Below, piece by piece: positions 41,568 through 50,678 of a DNA stretch of 64,000 nucleotides. The stretch is from positions 186,001 through 250,000 of the forward strand of contig NZ_JBGJKZ010000002.1 in assembly GCF_041359055.1 (NCBI RefSeq), given 5' to 3'. The DNA is from Paenalcaligenes hominis_A. Its GTDB lineage: Bacteria; Pseudomonadota; Gammaproteobacteria; Burkholderiales; Burkholderiaceae_B. The notes beneath the pieces are model-generated. The model was not told the origin of the DNA, made no database searches, and saw nothing but the letters and a program-made list of their open reading frames with translations. Position numbers and translations under genes: made by a program. Each line of letters opens with the position of its first letter. Position 1 is the stretch's first letter.

Positions 41568-41586
41568 ATAATAGCGATTCTCATTT
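41566..41586 (+). promoter_or_regulatory. Second Fur-box-like site between heme receptor and hmuS
   Basis: AATAATAGCGATTCTCATT overlaps the receptor stop codon and resembles a Fur box. It may drive a separate iron-regulated promoter for hmuSTUV in the 47-base gap. Confidence 0.6.
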
Positions 41587-41614
41587 GTGTTTTTATTATT
41601 ATTTGGAATGAATT

Positions 41615-42655
41615 ATGTATTATCACGATCAGATCACAGCTACGCAGCTGCAATACAACATGGCTGTTGCGAGTAAACCAGGTCGTATCCGCGACATTGC
41701 CAAGCAAATAGGCTTAACAGAGTTAGAGCTAGTTGCTGCCCAGTGTGGAGAGATTCAGGCCCGCCACCTAAAGGCTTCAGCCCAAGAGATTTTGTTGCGC
41801 GTGGGGGAGCTAGGCAGTGTGATGGCCTTAACACGTAATAACGACTGCGTGCACGAGCGTCATGGGCGCTATGAGAACATCAAGGCAGGGGAAAAGTCGG
41901 GCATAGTCTTAGGCCCCGATATTGACTTACGTTTGTTTTTTTCTACATGGGGCACTGTCTGGGCTGTAGAAGATAAAGGTCGAAAATCCTTGCAGTTTTT
42001 TGATGTGTATGGGCATGCTTTGCATAAAGTGTTTTGTACTGAACAGACGGATCAAGCCGCCTACGATGCTTTAGTCAGTGCGTATGCAGAGCCAATCGGT
42101 AGCTATTGGCCCGAAATTAAAACGGCTACGCCAAAAGAAGATCAGACTTTGACTCAGGCTCCGGCAGGATTAAGAGAACACTGGTTAGGCTTAAAAGACA
42201 CCCACGCTTTTCACTCTATGTTGATGCAGTTTAATGTGTCGCGACTAACAGCCTTGCGTGATGTGGGGCATGATTTAGCACAGCCTGTAGCCAACAGCAC
42301 CGCAGAACGCATGCTAGAGCAAGCTGCTGCCTCAGGTTTATCGATTATGTGTTTTGTATCCAATGCAGGCATTGTGCAAATTCATACGGGGCCGATTCAG
42401 CAGTTACGCCGTACAGGCCCATGGTTCAATGTTCTTGATCCAAGCTTTAATTTGCATTTGAATACAGAGGCCATTACACAAAGCTGGGTCGTCAATAAAC
42501 CCACAGTCGATGGGTGTGTTACCTCATTAGAATGCTATAGCGCGCAAGGTGAGCTCATCGTGCAGTTTTTTGGTGCGCGCAAACCCGGTCAGGCGGAATT
42601 AGCCGAATGGCGACAGCTGCTTGAGTCTTTTTGCGATTCCCCTTTAGCTGCCTAA
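41615..42655 (+). CDS. hmuS: Heme degradation/transfer protein HmuS
   Basis: A 346-residue cytoplasmic protein of the HmuS/ChuS/HemS family, built of two similar repeats (about residues 20-170 and 185-345). Features are LGSVMALTRNNDCVHERHGRYE in the first repeat and CFVSNAGIVQIHTGPI with WFNVLDPSFNLHL in the second. Members bind heme after import and either degrade it, releasing iron, or hand it on. It sits between the receptor and the ABC importer genes. Confidence 0.92.
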   Translation: MYYHDQITATQLQYNMAVASKPGRIRDIAKQIGLTELELVAAQCGEIQARHLKASAQEILLRVGELGSVMALTRNNDCVHERHGRYENIKAGEKSGIVLGPDIDLRLFFSTWGTVWAVEDKGRKSLQFFDVYGHALHKVFCTEQTDQAAYDALVSAYAEPIGSYWPEIKTATPKEDQTLTQAPAGLREHWLGLKDTHAFHSMLMQFNVSRLTALRDVGHDLAQPVANSTAERMLEQAAASGLSIMCFVSNAGIVQIHTGPIQQLRRTGPWFNVLDPSFNLHLNTEAITQSWVVNKPTVDGCVTSLECYSAQGELIVQFFGARKPGQAELAEWRQLLESFCDSPLAA

Positions 42656-42657
42656 TT

Positions 42658-43536
42658 ATGAATAGACGCCAATGCATCTCTTCGCTGCTTGCTTTGACGT
42701 TGCCCATTATGACAGGAGTAACGCGTTCTGTTTGGTCACAGGAGACTCAGTCAGAACGTGTACTTAGTCTGGGTGGCACCGTGACTGAAATTATTTATGA
42801 GCTAGGGCAAGGCTCTTTATTGATAGGAAGCGATATTTCAAGTTTGTACCCCCCTCAGGTTGCTGACTTGCCGCAGGTGGGCTACTACCGCAGTTTATCT
42901 CTAGAGGGGGTGCTAAGCCTAAAGCCTAGCTTAATTCTAGCTTCAGAGCAGGCTGGGCCTAAACGTGTGCTGGATCAGCTGAGCGCTTTGGGCGTACGTG
43001 TTGAGTCCATTCCCGACGATGCCACCTTGGCCTCTTTGTATCAACGCATTGAGCGTATCGGGCAAATTTTGCAGGTGCCCGATAAGGCGCAACAGTTACA
43101 GCATCACGTTCAATCCAATATTGAACAAATACAGCAGCAAGTTCGCCTCAATCCTATACGAAAACTAAAGAAAGTTGCTGTGCTCATGCAGCGTAGTCAC
43201 CAAATTCAATGGGCCGGTCAATCAACCGTAGCGCAGTTACTACTGGATCAACTGGGTTTAGATAACTTAGGTAAAGACCATATTGGCTATAAACCGGTTT
43301 CTCATGAAAGTTTGATTGCGGCACAGCCTGAGTTGATTGTGTTAAGTCAGCACTCGTTAAGTGGATACCGTTCAGTAGCACAATTTTTAGAGCAAACAGG
43401 GCTTAACTTAACACCAGCAGGGCACCATCACAGTGTGGTAGTTATGGATGACTTGCTCTTGTTGGGTCTAGGGCCACGTTTTTCACAGGCTCTTTCGCAT
43501 TTGTATACTGCGCATCAGCAGTTTGTGCAATCGTGA
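42658..43536 (+). CDS. hmuT: Heme ABC transporter periplasmic binding protein HmuT
   Basis: A 292-residue periplasmic protein with an N-terminal signal (MNRRQCISSLLALTLPIM) and the two-lobed class III binding protein fold. Characteristic blocks are RVLSLGGTVTEIIYELG, the heme-contact Tyr region LPQVGYYRSLSLEGVLSLKP and HESLIAAQPELIVLSQ. The ATG at 42658, two bases after the hmuS stop, is preferred to an earlier TTG inside hmuS because it begins the signal peptide. It captures heme behind the receptor and delivers it to HmuUV. Confidence 0.92.
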   Translation: MNRRQCISSLLALTLPIMTGVTRSVWSQETQSERVLSLGGTVTEIIYELGQGSLLIGSDISSLYPPQVADLPQVGYYRSLSLEGVLSLKPSLILASEQAGPKRVLDQLSALGVRVESIPDDATLASLYQRIERIGQILQVPDKAQQLQHHVQSNIEQIQQQVRLNPIRKLKKVAVLMQRSHQIQWAGQSTVAQLLLDQLGLDNLGKDHIGYKPVSHESLIAAQPELIVLSQHSLSGYRSVAQFLEQTGLNLTPAGHHHSVVVMDDLLLLGLGPRFSQALSHLYTAHQQFVQS

Positions 43537-44555
43537 GTCGGCTGATGAGTAAGACCTATCCGATTCGACCTCTAACTTTGACCTTGCTGCTAGTCATTGG
43601 CTTGGTTATGGCATTAATTACTGCCAGTACTAGCGGTGCATTGCGCATTTCTTGGGCTCAATGGCTTAACGTACTTTGGCCTACTCATTCGGCTTCCACC
43701 GATTTAATCACTCAAGTCTTTTGGCAAATTCGTTTGCCTCGAGTGCTATTTAGCGCATTGGTGGGTGCCGCTTTGGCTGTAGCGGGTGCGGTGATGCAAG
43801 CTTTATTTAGAAACCCTTTGGCTGAACCAGGTCTGATAGGAATTTCATCTGGAGCGTCAATGGGGGCAGTAATGGCTATTGTGCTCACCTCAAGCGGTTT
43901 TTTAGGCATTGCTACTGCTGCTTTTGTTGGAAGCTTGATTGCTATGGTGCTGGCTTATGTAATTGGCAGGCGCTTTACAGGGGTAGCAGGCTTGTTATTA
44001 GCCGGCATTGCTATTAATACCATCACCGGCAGTGTAATTGGTCTTTTTACCTACAGTGCAAATGACAACCAATTACGCGATCTGACCTTTTGGAGCATGG
44101 GAAGCCTAGCTGGAGGCAGTTGGTACATTGTGGGCTGGTTGGTCTTACCTGTACTTGGGCTCATAGTGTATCTATGCAAACAATGGCGTTTGTTTAATGC
44201 TTTGCTGCTTGGTGAGCGTGAAGCCTGGCATTTGGGCTATGACTTACAGCGCTGGCGGTGGGTGTTGTTGGTAGCTATTGCTCTTTTGGTAGGGCCTTTG
44301 GTGGCTGTAACAGGAGGCATCGGTTTTGTCGGTTTAGTGGTACCGCATTTTATTCGTCTTTTGGTTGGATCCCAGCATCAGTATGTGTTGCCATTGTCTG
44401 TGTTAGTGGGGGCTATTTTATTAACATTAGCGGATGCGTTGGCTCGTGTCATTGTGAGTCCAGCCGAGCTTCCCATTGGTTTAGTGACTAGTTTATTGGG
44501 TGGGCCTTTTTTCTTATGGTTAATTGTGCGTTCCCAAGGAGGCAAGCATGATTGA
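43533..44555 (+). CDS. hmuU: Heme ABC transporter permease HmuU
   Basis: A 340-residue FecCD-family permease with about ten helices. Family motifs are RLPRVLFSALVGAALAVAGAVMQALFRNPLAEPGLIGISSGA in the first third, cut here as RLPRVLFSALVGAA, and the late GGIGFVGLVVPHFIRLLVG. It forms the inner-membrane channel for heme. The given start is a GTG overlapping the hmuT stop; ATG at 43545 is an alternative. Confidence 0.92.
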   Translation: MSRLMSKTYPIRPLTLTLLLVIGLVMALITASTSGALRISWAQWLNVLWPTHSASTDLITQVFWQIRLPRVLFSALVGAALAVAGAVMQALFRNPLAEPGLIGISSGASMGAVMAIVLTSSGFLGIATAAFVGSLIAMVLAYVIGRRFTGVAGLLLAGIAINTITGSVIGLFTYSANDNQLRDLTFWSMGSLAGGSWYIVGWLVLPVLGLIVYLCKQWRLFNALLLGEREAWHLGYDLQRWRWVLLVAIALLVGPLVAVTGGIGFVGLVVPHFIRLLVGSQHQYVLPLSVLVGAILLTLADALARVIVSPAELPIGLVTSLLGGPFFLWLIVRSQGGKHD

Positions 44556-45339
44556 GCTACGCGATGTAGCGATTTATAGACAACAACGTTGTCTGTTGCA
44601 ACACCTCACTTTTTCTATTCAGTCTAACGAGCTTTTATGTATATTGGGGCCTAACGGAGTAGGGAAGTCTTCATTGCTAAAAGCATTGGCAGCTGAGCAA
44701 GGGGTGCGCTGCACAGGGTCACTACAATTGAATCAATCATCATTGGTTACTATGACACCTAGCGTGCTGGCTCGGCAACGTGCGGTGTTATCACAAAACA
44801 CTACGATTGAATTTGATCTTAACGTAACCGATATCGTGGCAATGGGAGCTTATCCTTTTATGAATTTAGCTCCCTCGCGCTACAAAGTCCTTTTTGATGA
44901 GGCGATACAATTAGCCGGCATAGAGGCTTTTACGAAAAAAAACTATCGTCAGCTATCAGGAGGGGAACAGCAGCGGGTACAGTTTGCTCGGGTTATATTG
45001 CAGACCCTTGCCGCATTGCAGTATTCAGAGCAAACGGTGTATTTGTTTTTGGATGAGCCCACCTCTAGCTTAGATCCACATTACCAGCATCAGCTTTTAG
45101 CTAGAGTAAAGCAGCTAACCGATTCTTACCCAGTGGCAGCAGTTGCTGTATTGCACGATGTGAATTTGGCGGCTATGTGGGGGCATAAGCTACTTTTATT
45201 AGCCCCGAAAAAAGCAGTAAGTTATGGGGTCCCAACCGAGGTGCTGACGACTGAACATCTATTTGAAGCATTTGGGGTCCAGACTTTGGTGCAATCGCAT
45301 CCTCAAAAAGCAGCGGTTCCTTTGATTGTTTACTTATAA
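44548..45339 (+). CDS. hmuV: Heme ABC transporter ATPase HmuV
   Basis: A 263-residue ABC ATPase that powers heme import. Walker A is GPNGVGKSS, the signature LSGGEQQR, Walker B VYLFLDEPTSSLD and the switch His is in AVLHDVNLAAMW. ATG 44548 with GGAGG six bases upstream is preferred to an earlier frame start. It overlaps the hmuU end by eight bases and is followed by a strong terminator that closes the heme locus. Confidence 0.94.
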   Translation: MIELRDVAIYRQQRCLLQHLTFSIQSNELLCILGPNGVGKSSLLKALAAEQGVRCTGSLQLNQSSLVTMTPSVLARQRAVLSQNTTIEFDLNVTDIVAMGAYPFMNLAPSRYKVLFDEAIQLAGIEAFTKKNYRQLSGGEQQRVQFARVILQTLAALQYSEQTVYLFLDEPTSSLDPHYQHQLLARVKQLTDSYPVAAVAVLHDVNLAAMWGHKLLLLAPKKAVSYGVPTEVLTTEHLFEAFGVQTLVQSHPQKAAVPLIVYL

Positions 45340-45365
45340 CTATATTTCCATAGGTAATTTAATTT

Positions 45366-45392
45366 AATGGCTCTACTGGTTAGAGCCATTTT
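45366..45392 (+). terminator. Intrinsic terminator of the heme uptake operon
   Basis: A perfect ten-base stem AATGGCTCTA / TAGAGCCATT with a five-base loop and a short T-tract, 27 bases after hmuV. It lies between hmuV and the convergent dtd gene. Confidence 0.85.
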
Positions 45393-45418
45393 GTTACTGT
45401 GCTAAATTAGTTGAGGTT

Positions 45419-45859
45419 TTAACTAATTTGCATGGGAATAGTAACAGGGCCATCGTTTACTAAATGTACAAGCATGTCAGCGCCAAATATACCTGTTGCA
45501 ACGTTATGATACGTATTTTTCGCTTTGCTTACAAAGTGGTCGTATAGTTGTTTTGCCAACTCAGGAGCCGCAGATTTAGCGAAGCTTGGACGATTTCCAC
45601 GTTGAGTATCGGCAGCTAAGGTGAATTGGCTGACAATTAAAAGACCCCCATTTTGTTGTTGAACATTTAAGTTCATTTTTCCGTCTTGATCAGCAAAAAT
45701 TCGCAAGCCCAATATTTTTTTCAAGGCTTTTTCTACGGTTTCAGTAGTATCGGTGGGCTCGGCACAAACGAAGACCAGTAGACCTTTACCTATAGAGCCA
45801 ACCGTTTTTTCATCAATTTCTACTTTAGCTTTTTTTACTCGTTGAATTAAAATTAACAT
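45419..45859 (-). CDS. dtd: D-aminoacyl-tRNA deacylase
   Basis: A 146-residue cytoplasmic enzyme that frees tRNA from D-amino acids. The catalytic-site motifs are LLIVSQFTLAAD with its Ser-Gln-Phe-Thr core and the C-terminal cross-subunit motif VNDGPVTIPMQI. ATG 45859 (MLILIQRVKKAKVEID) matches the usual N terminus; an earlier in-frame codon at 45871 is less likely. It stands alone between the heme and formate dehydrogenase loci. Confidence 0.93.
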   Translation of the reverse strand: MLILIQRVKKAKVEIDEKTVGSIGKGLLVFVCAEPTDTTETVEKALKKILGLRIFADQDGKMNLNVQQQNGGLLIVSQFTLAADTQRGNRPSFAKSAAPELAKQLYDHFVSKAKNTYHNVATGIFGADMLVHLVNDGPVTIPMQIS

Positions 45860-45989
45860 CGTTATATACAAAGGTTAATATGGAAAGCAGCGTATTTTGA
45901 GTACAATGGAATTATGAGATAAGTCTCGTAACAACGCATGACATTTATGTCCCTGAAGCATAATTGATTATTCAAAATGGAGAGCGTCC

Positions 45990-48900
45990 ATGAATAACAT
46001 GAGTCGGCGCCAGTTTTTTAAGGTAACAGGGGGCACATTAGCGGGGTCAAGTATGGCTCTGTTAGGCGTAACGCCTACACCCGCGGTTGCTGCGGCAAGA
46101 CAATACAAGCTTGAACGCATGACCGAAACCCGTAGCACCTGTCCTTATTGTTCTGTAGCCTGTGGAATTTTACTTTATAGCTTAGGCGATGGCGCAAAAA
46201 ATGCCAAAGCTAGTGTCCTTCATATCGAAGGTGACCACGACCACCCGGTAAACCGCGGTACTCTTTGTCCCAAAGGGGCAGGTCTGGTTGACTTTATCCA
46301 CAGCCCAAATCGTCTGAAATACCCCGAATACCGAGCCCCTGGGTCCGATAAATGGGAACGTATTTCTTGGGATGATGCTTACACACGCATTGCTAAACTC
46401 ATGAAAGAGGATCGCGATGCTAACTTTATCCAAAGATCCGACGACGGAAAAATTGTAAACCGTTGGACAACAACCGGTATGCTAGCGGCCTCGGCCAGTA
46501 GTAACGAAGTGGGCTACATTACCCACAAGGTTGTTCGTACAATGGGTATGCTCGTATTCGATAACCAAGCGCGTGTTTGACACGGTCCGACGGTGGCAGG
46601 TCTTGCCCCGACGTTTGGCCGCGGCGCGATGACGAACCATTGGGTCGACATCAAAAACGCTGACGTGGTATTGATTATGGGCGGGAACGCAGCCGAAGCT
46701 CACCCCTGTGGTTTTAAATGGGTAACTGAAGCCAAGGCAAATCGTGGAGCAAAACTAATTGTTGTTGACCCACGCTTTAACCGTTCTGCATCCGTAGCCG
46801 ATTTGTATGCACCTATCCGTACAGGCACAGATATTGTGTTCTTGGGTGGTGTCATCAAATATTTGCTCGACAACAACTTAATCCAGCACGAATATGTCAA
46901 AAATTACACTGACATGTCTTTTGTCGTGCGCGACGACTTTGACTTTGAAGACGGTCTTTTCTCTGGCTACAACCCAGAGACACGTACCTATGACAAAGCC
47001 AGTTGGGATTACGAGCTAGATGAAAACGGCGAGGTGGTCTCTGATCCCTCTTTGTCACACCCCCGTTGTGTTTACAATTTATTGCGTAAGCACTACGAGC
47101 GCTATACACCTGAAATGGTGAATCGCGTGTGTGGTACACCTGTAGATAAATTCCAGCAGGTATGCGAACTTTTAGCTACCACGCATACGCCAGATCGTGC
47201 TGGTACTATTTTGTACGCTCTAGGCTGGACTCAGCACTCAATTGGCTCTCAAATCATTCGCACAGGCGCAATGTTGCAGTTGCTCTTGGGTAATATCGGT
47301 ATTGCAGGTGGTGGTATGAACGCATTGCGCGGTCACTCCAACATCCAAGGTCTAACCGATATTGGGCTTATGTCCAACTTGTTACCAGGGTATCTGACTC
47401 TACCTAACGAGGCCGAGCAAGATTTTGATGGCTATATTGCCGCGCGTGCACTGAAACCACTGCGTAACAATCAGCTTAGCTACTGGAGCAATTACAAAAA
47501 GTTCCATGTCAGTTTGGCTAAAGCATGGTGGGGCGATCAGGCTCATGAGTACAATAATTATGCTTTCGACTATCTACCAAAGCTAGACAAGCTTTACGAT
47601 ATGTTGCAAGCATACGAGCTCATGAATAAAGGCGAAATGAACGGTTATATCTGTCAAGGATTTAACCCGCTTGCTGCTGCGCCGAACAAAGCCAAGCTCA
47701 TTAAAGGTTTCTCAAAGCTAAAATTCATGGTCATCATGGATCCATTAGCGACTGAGACTTCCGAGTTCTGGCGTAATGCAGGCGAGTCTAACGATGTAGA
47801 CACAGCCTCCATTCAAACAGAAGTCTTCCGCTTACCTACCTCCTGTTTTGCCGAAGAGGACGGTGCATTGGTGAACTCCGGTCGCTGGTTGCAGTGGCAC
47901 TGGAAAGCCGCCGAGCCGCCCGGAGAGGCTAAAACCGATATCGAAATCATGGGTACGTTGTATCACCATATTCGAGAGCTCTACAAAAAAGAGGGCGGTA
48001 CGTTTGCTGAGCCTATTAATAATGTGTATTGGCCTTACAGCAATCCACTACACCCAACCGCTGAAGAGCTAGCTAAAGAACTAAACGGAAGCGCAATTAC
48101 CGACTTGCGTGATGCGAATGGCAATATCATCCGCAAAGCAGGCGAGCAGTTATCAGGCTTTGGTGAAATGCGCGACGATGGTTCTACGCTAGGTGGGTGC
48201 TGGATTTATGCCGGCTCCTGGACCGAAGCAGGGAATATGATGGCACGTCGTGATAACAGCGACCCCACTGGTATTGGTCAAACCCTTAATTGGGCTTGGG
48301 CCTGGCCAGCAAACCGTCGTGTGTTATATAACCGTGCATCGTGTGACCTCCAAGGTAAACCTTTCGATCCAACACGCTCGCTCGTTCACTGGGATGGCAC
48401 AAAGTGGACAGGGGCTGACGTACCTGACTTCAAGATCGACGAGCAACCTGGCAGTGGCATGGGGCCATTTATTATGAACCCCGAAGGCACAGCACGCTTC
48501 TTTGCACGCAAAGGTCTAGCCGAGGGGCCATTCCCAACTCACTACGAGCCGTTTGAAACACCACTGGGTTACAACCCCTTGTTTAAAGAAAACGACAAGG
48601 CCACCAGCAACCCTGCTGCACGTGTGTTTAAAGACGACTGGGCCGAGTTTGGAAAAGTGGATAAGTTCCCCTATGTCGGTACGACTTACCGTATTACCGA
48701 ACACTTCCACTACTGGACTAAAAACGTGCGACTCAACGCCATTATTCAACCCGAGCAGTTTGTGGAAATCGGCGAAGAACTGGCAGAGAGCAAAGGCATT
48801 AAGCACGGCGACTTAGTCAAAGTGTCTTCAAATCGAGGCTACATTAAAGCTAAAGCAGTGGTTACTAAACGCATTGTGAGCTTAGATGTAGATGGCACAC

Positions 48901-49052
48901 GAGTGCACCAAGTGGGTATTCCTATTCACTGGGGCTTTGTGGGGCTGACTAAACCCGGTTTCTTGGCGAACACTCTGACCCCCTTTGTGGGCGATGGAAA
49001 CTCGCAAACCCCCGAGTTTAAGTCCTTCCTCGTAAACGTGGAAAAGGCATAA
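45990..49052 (+). CDS. fdoG: Formate dehydrogenase catalytic subunit, selenocysteine-containing
   Basis: Molybdopterin (bis-MGD) selenoenzyme that oxidises formate on the periplasmic side, 1020 residues with the in-frame TGA at 46578-46580 read as selenocysteine 197. A Tat signal (MSRRQFFKVTGG) starts it. The 4Fe-4S site is C51-P-Y-C54-S-V-A-C58 with C93 in LCPKG. Sequence on either side of the TGA, QARV and then HGPTVAGLAPTFGRGAMTNH, matches E. coli FdnG/FdoG around Sec196, so the TGA is not a mutation. The rest (LIMGGNAAEAHP ... MNALRGHSNIQG ... and a C-terminal VSSNRGYIKAKA domain) is complete. Selenoprotein machinery lies downstream. Confidence 0.96.
46578..46620 (+). promoter_or_regulatory. 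SECIS element directly after the selenocysteine UGA
   Basis: The TGA is followed by a hairpin with the apical stem GGCA / TGCC around a GGTCT loop (46595-46607), extended by CGG / CCG with one bulged T. The GGUCU loop and bulged U are the features of bacterial fdhF/fdnG SECIS elements, which SelB binds to insert selenocysteine. Confidence 0.85.
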
Positions 49053-49062
49053 GGAGATCGTA

Positions 49063-49971
49063 ATGGCATTAAAAGCAATGGACATTAAGCGTCGTTCAGC
49101 GACCACGACTCCTCCGCCTGGTGTACGTCATCCCATCGAGGGCACCGAGGGCGTAGCCAAACTTATCGATACCACCAAATGTATCGGTTGTAAGGCTTGT
49201 CAGGTGGCCTGTATGGAGTGGAACGATCTACGTGATGATATCGGTATTAACACAGGGGTGTATGACAACCCTGCAGATTTAACCGAAAATACGTGGACTC
49301 TGATGCGTTTTACAGAGTATGTAGACGACAAAGGAGACCTCGAATGGCTCATTCGTAAAGACGGATGTATGCACTGTGAAGACCCAGGCTGTTTAAAAGC
49401 CTGTCCATCTCCTGGTGCTATTGTTCAGCATACGAATGGTATCGTCGACTTTAACCAAGAGAACTGTATTGGTTGTGGGTACTGCATTACCGGATGTCCT
49501 TTTGACATTCCACGCATTTCCAAAACCGATCAAAAAGCCTACAAATGTACGCTTTGCTCTGACCGCGTAGCCGTAGGTCAAGAGCCTGCTTGTGTAAAAA
49601 CATGTCCTACTGGCGCTATTGTATTTGGCACCAAAGAAGACATGAAGCTCCACGCAGAAGAGCGTATTGTGGACTTAAATTCTCGAGGTTACGAGCACGC
49701 CGGTTTGTACGATCCCCAAGGTGTGGGTGGCACACACGTTATGTATGTGCTGCATCATGCTGATAAGCCAGAGATTTACGCTGACTTACCCAAGGATCCA
49801 CAGATCAGTCCTATGGTTTCATTCTGGAAAGGCATGGCCAAACCCTTTGGGGTTGCCGCTATGGCATTGACCGCATTTGCTGGATTTATCCATTACATGC
49901 GTCGTGGCCCAGTAGAAACCACCGAGGAAGACGAGCGTGCGGCCAAGGCGGAGGATGAAAACCATGTCTGA
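49063..49971 (+). CDS. fdoH: Formate dehydrogenase iron-sulfur (beta) subunit
   Basis: A 302-residue electron-transfer subunit with four 4Fe-4S clusters. The cysteine motifs are CIGCKACQVAC, CMHCEDPGCLKAC, CIGCGYCITGC and CTLCSDR ... CVKTC. A C-terminal membrane helix (about residues 258-280, PFGVAAMALTAFAGFIHYM) anchors it beside the gamma subunit, as in FdnH. It passes electrons from the selenoprotein to the cytochrome. AAGGAG precedes the start, ten bases after the alpha subunit. Confidence 0.95.
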   Translation: MALKAMDIKRRSATTTPPPGVRHPIEGTEGVAKLIDTTKCIGCKACQVACMEWNDLRDDIGINTGVYDNPADLTENTWTLMRFTEYVDDKGDLEWLIRKDGCMHCEDPGCLKACPSPGAIVQHTNGIVDFNQENCIGCGYCITGCPFDIPRISKTDQKAYKCTLCSDRVAVGQEPACVKTCPTGAIVFGTKEDMKLHAEERIVDLNSRGYEHAGLYDPQGVGGTHVMYVLHHADKPEIYADLPKDPQISPMVSFWKGMAKPFGVAAMALTAFAGFIHYMRRGPVETTEEDERAAKAEDENHV

Positions 49972-50602
49972 CAAAAAGTACACCATCGTTAGGTATTCAG
50001 CGGGCGAGCGTATCAACCACTGGATTACCGCGATAAGCTTTATACTGTTGACAGCATCGGGTTTAGCTCTATTTCACCCAGCTTTCTTTTGGTTATCCAA
50101 TTTACTAGGAAGCCCCACATGGACACGTATTCTGCACCCATTTATTGGTGTGGTTATGTTCCTTAGCTTCTTTATCTTGGCTTTCCGCTTGATGCGATTT
50201 AATCGTTTCACGAAAAAAGATAGCGAGTGGCTAGCAGCTATGCCCAAGGTACTCAGAAATGAAACAGAAGGTGTTCCGACCACAGGTCGTTACAATGCCG
50301 GTCAAAAGCTGCTGTTTTATGTATTGATTATCTTAATGCTTGGTTTGTTAGCATCGGGTATTGTCATTTGGCGCGAGTACTTCTCGTACTTGTTTGGCAT
50401 TGACATGATCCGTCTAGCCTCTGTGGTGCATGCTCTCTTTGCCTTCTTACTAATTTGTGCCATTATTGTGCACATCTATGCAGCAATTTGGGTTAAAGGT
50501 TCAGTGCGTGCCATGACACGAGGTACCGTTAGCCGAGGCTGGGCTTGGAAAAATCACCGCGACTGGTTCCGTGAAGTAATTCGCAAACAAGACGCAAAGT
50601 AA
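49964..50602 (+). CDS. fdoI: Formate dehydrogenase cytochrome b556 (gamma) subunit
   Basis: A 212-residue inner-membrane diheme cytochrome b with four helices that reduces quinone. Heme-ligand histidines are likely in the first helix (RINHWITAISF) and in the later helices (RILHPFIGVVM, SVVHALFAFLL, IIVHIYAAIWVKG). ATG 49964 with GGAGG upstream is chosen; it overlaps the beta gene by eight bases. It completes the FdoGHI respiratory formate dehydrogenase. Confidence 0.94.
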   Translation: MSDKKYTIVRYSAGERINHWITAISFILLTASGLALFHPAFFWLSNLLGSPTWTRILHPFIGVVMFLSFFILAFRLMRFNRFTKKDSEWLAAMPKVLRNETEGVPTTGRYNAGQKLLFYVLIILMLGLLASGIVIWREYFSYLFGIDMIRLASVVHALFAFLLICAIIVHIYAAIWVKGSVRAMTRGTVSRGWAWKNHRDWFREVIRKQDAK

Positions 50603-50630
50603 TTTTCCCCTAGCTTTATCGCTAAAAAGA

Positions 50631-50666
50631 GGCTGCTATCGTTACTACGGTAGCAGCCCTGTTTTT
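50631..50666 (+). terminator. Terminator/attenuator between fdoI and fdhE
   Basis: GGCTGCTA / TAGCAGCC is a perfect eight-base stem with a 12-base loop (inner TCG/CGG pairing), followed by a five-T tract, 28 bases after fdoI. It would lower expression of fdhE and the sel genes relative to the enzyme subunits. Confidence 0.75.
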
Positions 50667-50678
50667 CTAGGAGTCCTG

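Noticed and set aside
45990..49052. Two adjacent genes or a frameshifted formate dehydrogenase pseudogene split at 46580
   Set aside because: Both parts are in the same frame, the break is a single TGA at the known selenocysteine position, a SECIS-like hairpin follows, and selA, selB, selC and selD are all present downstream.
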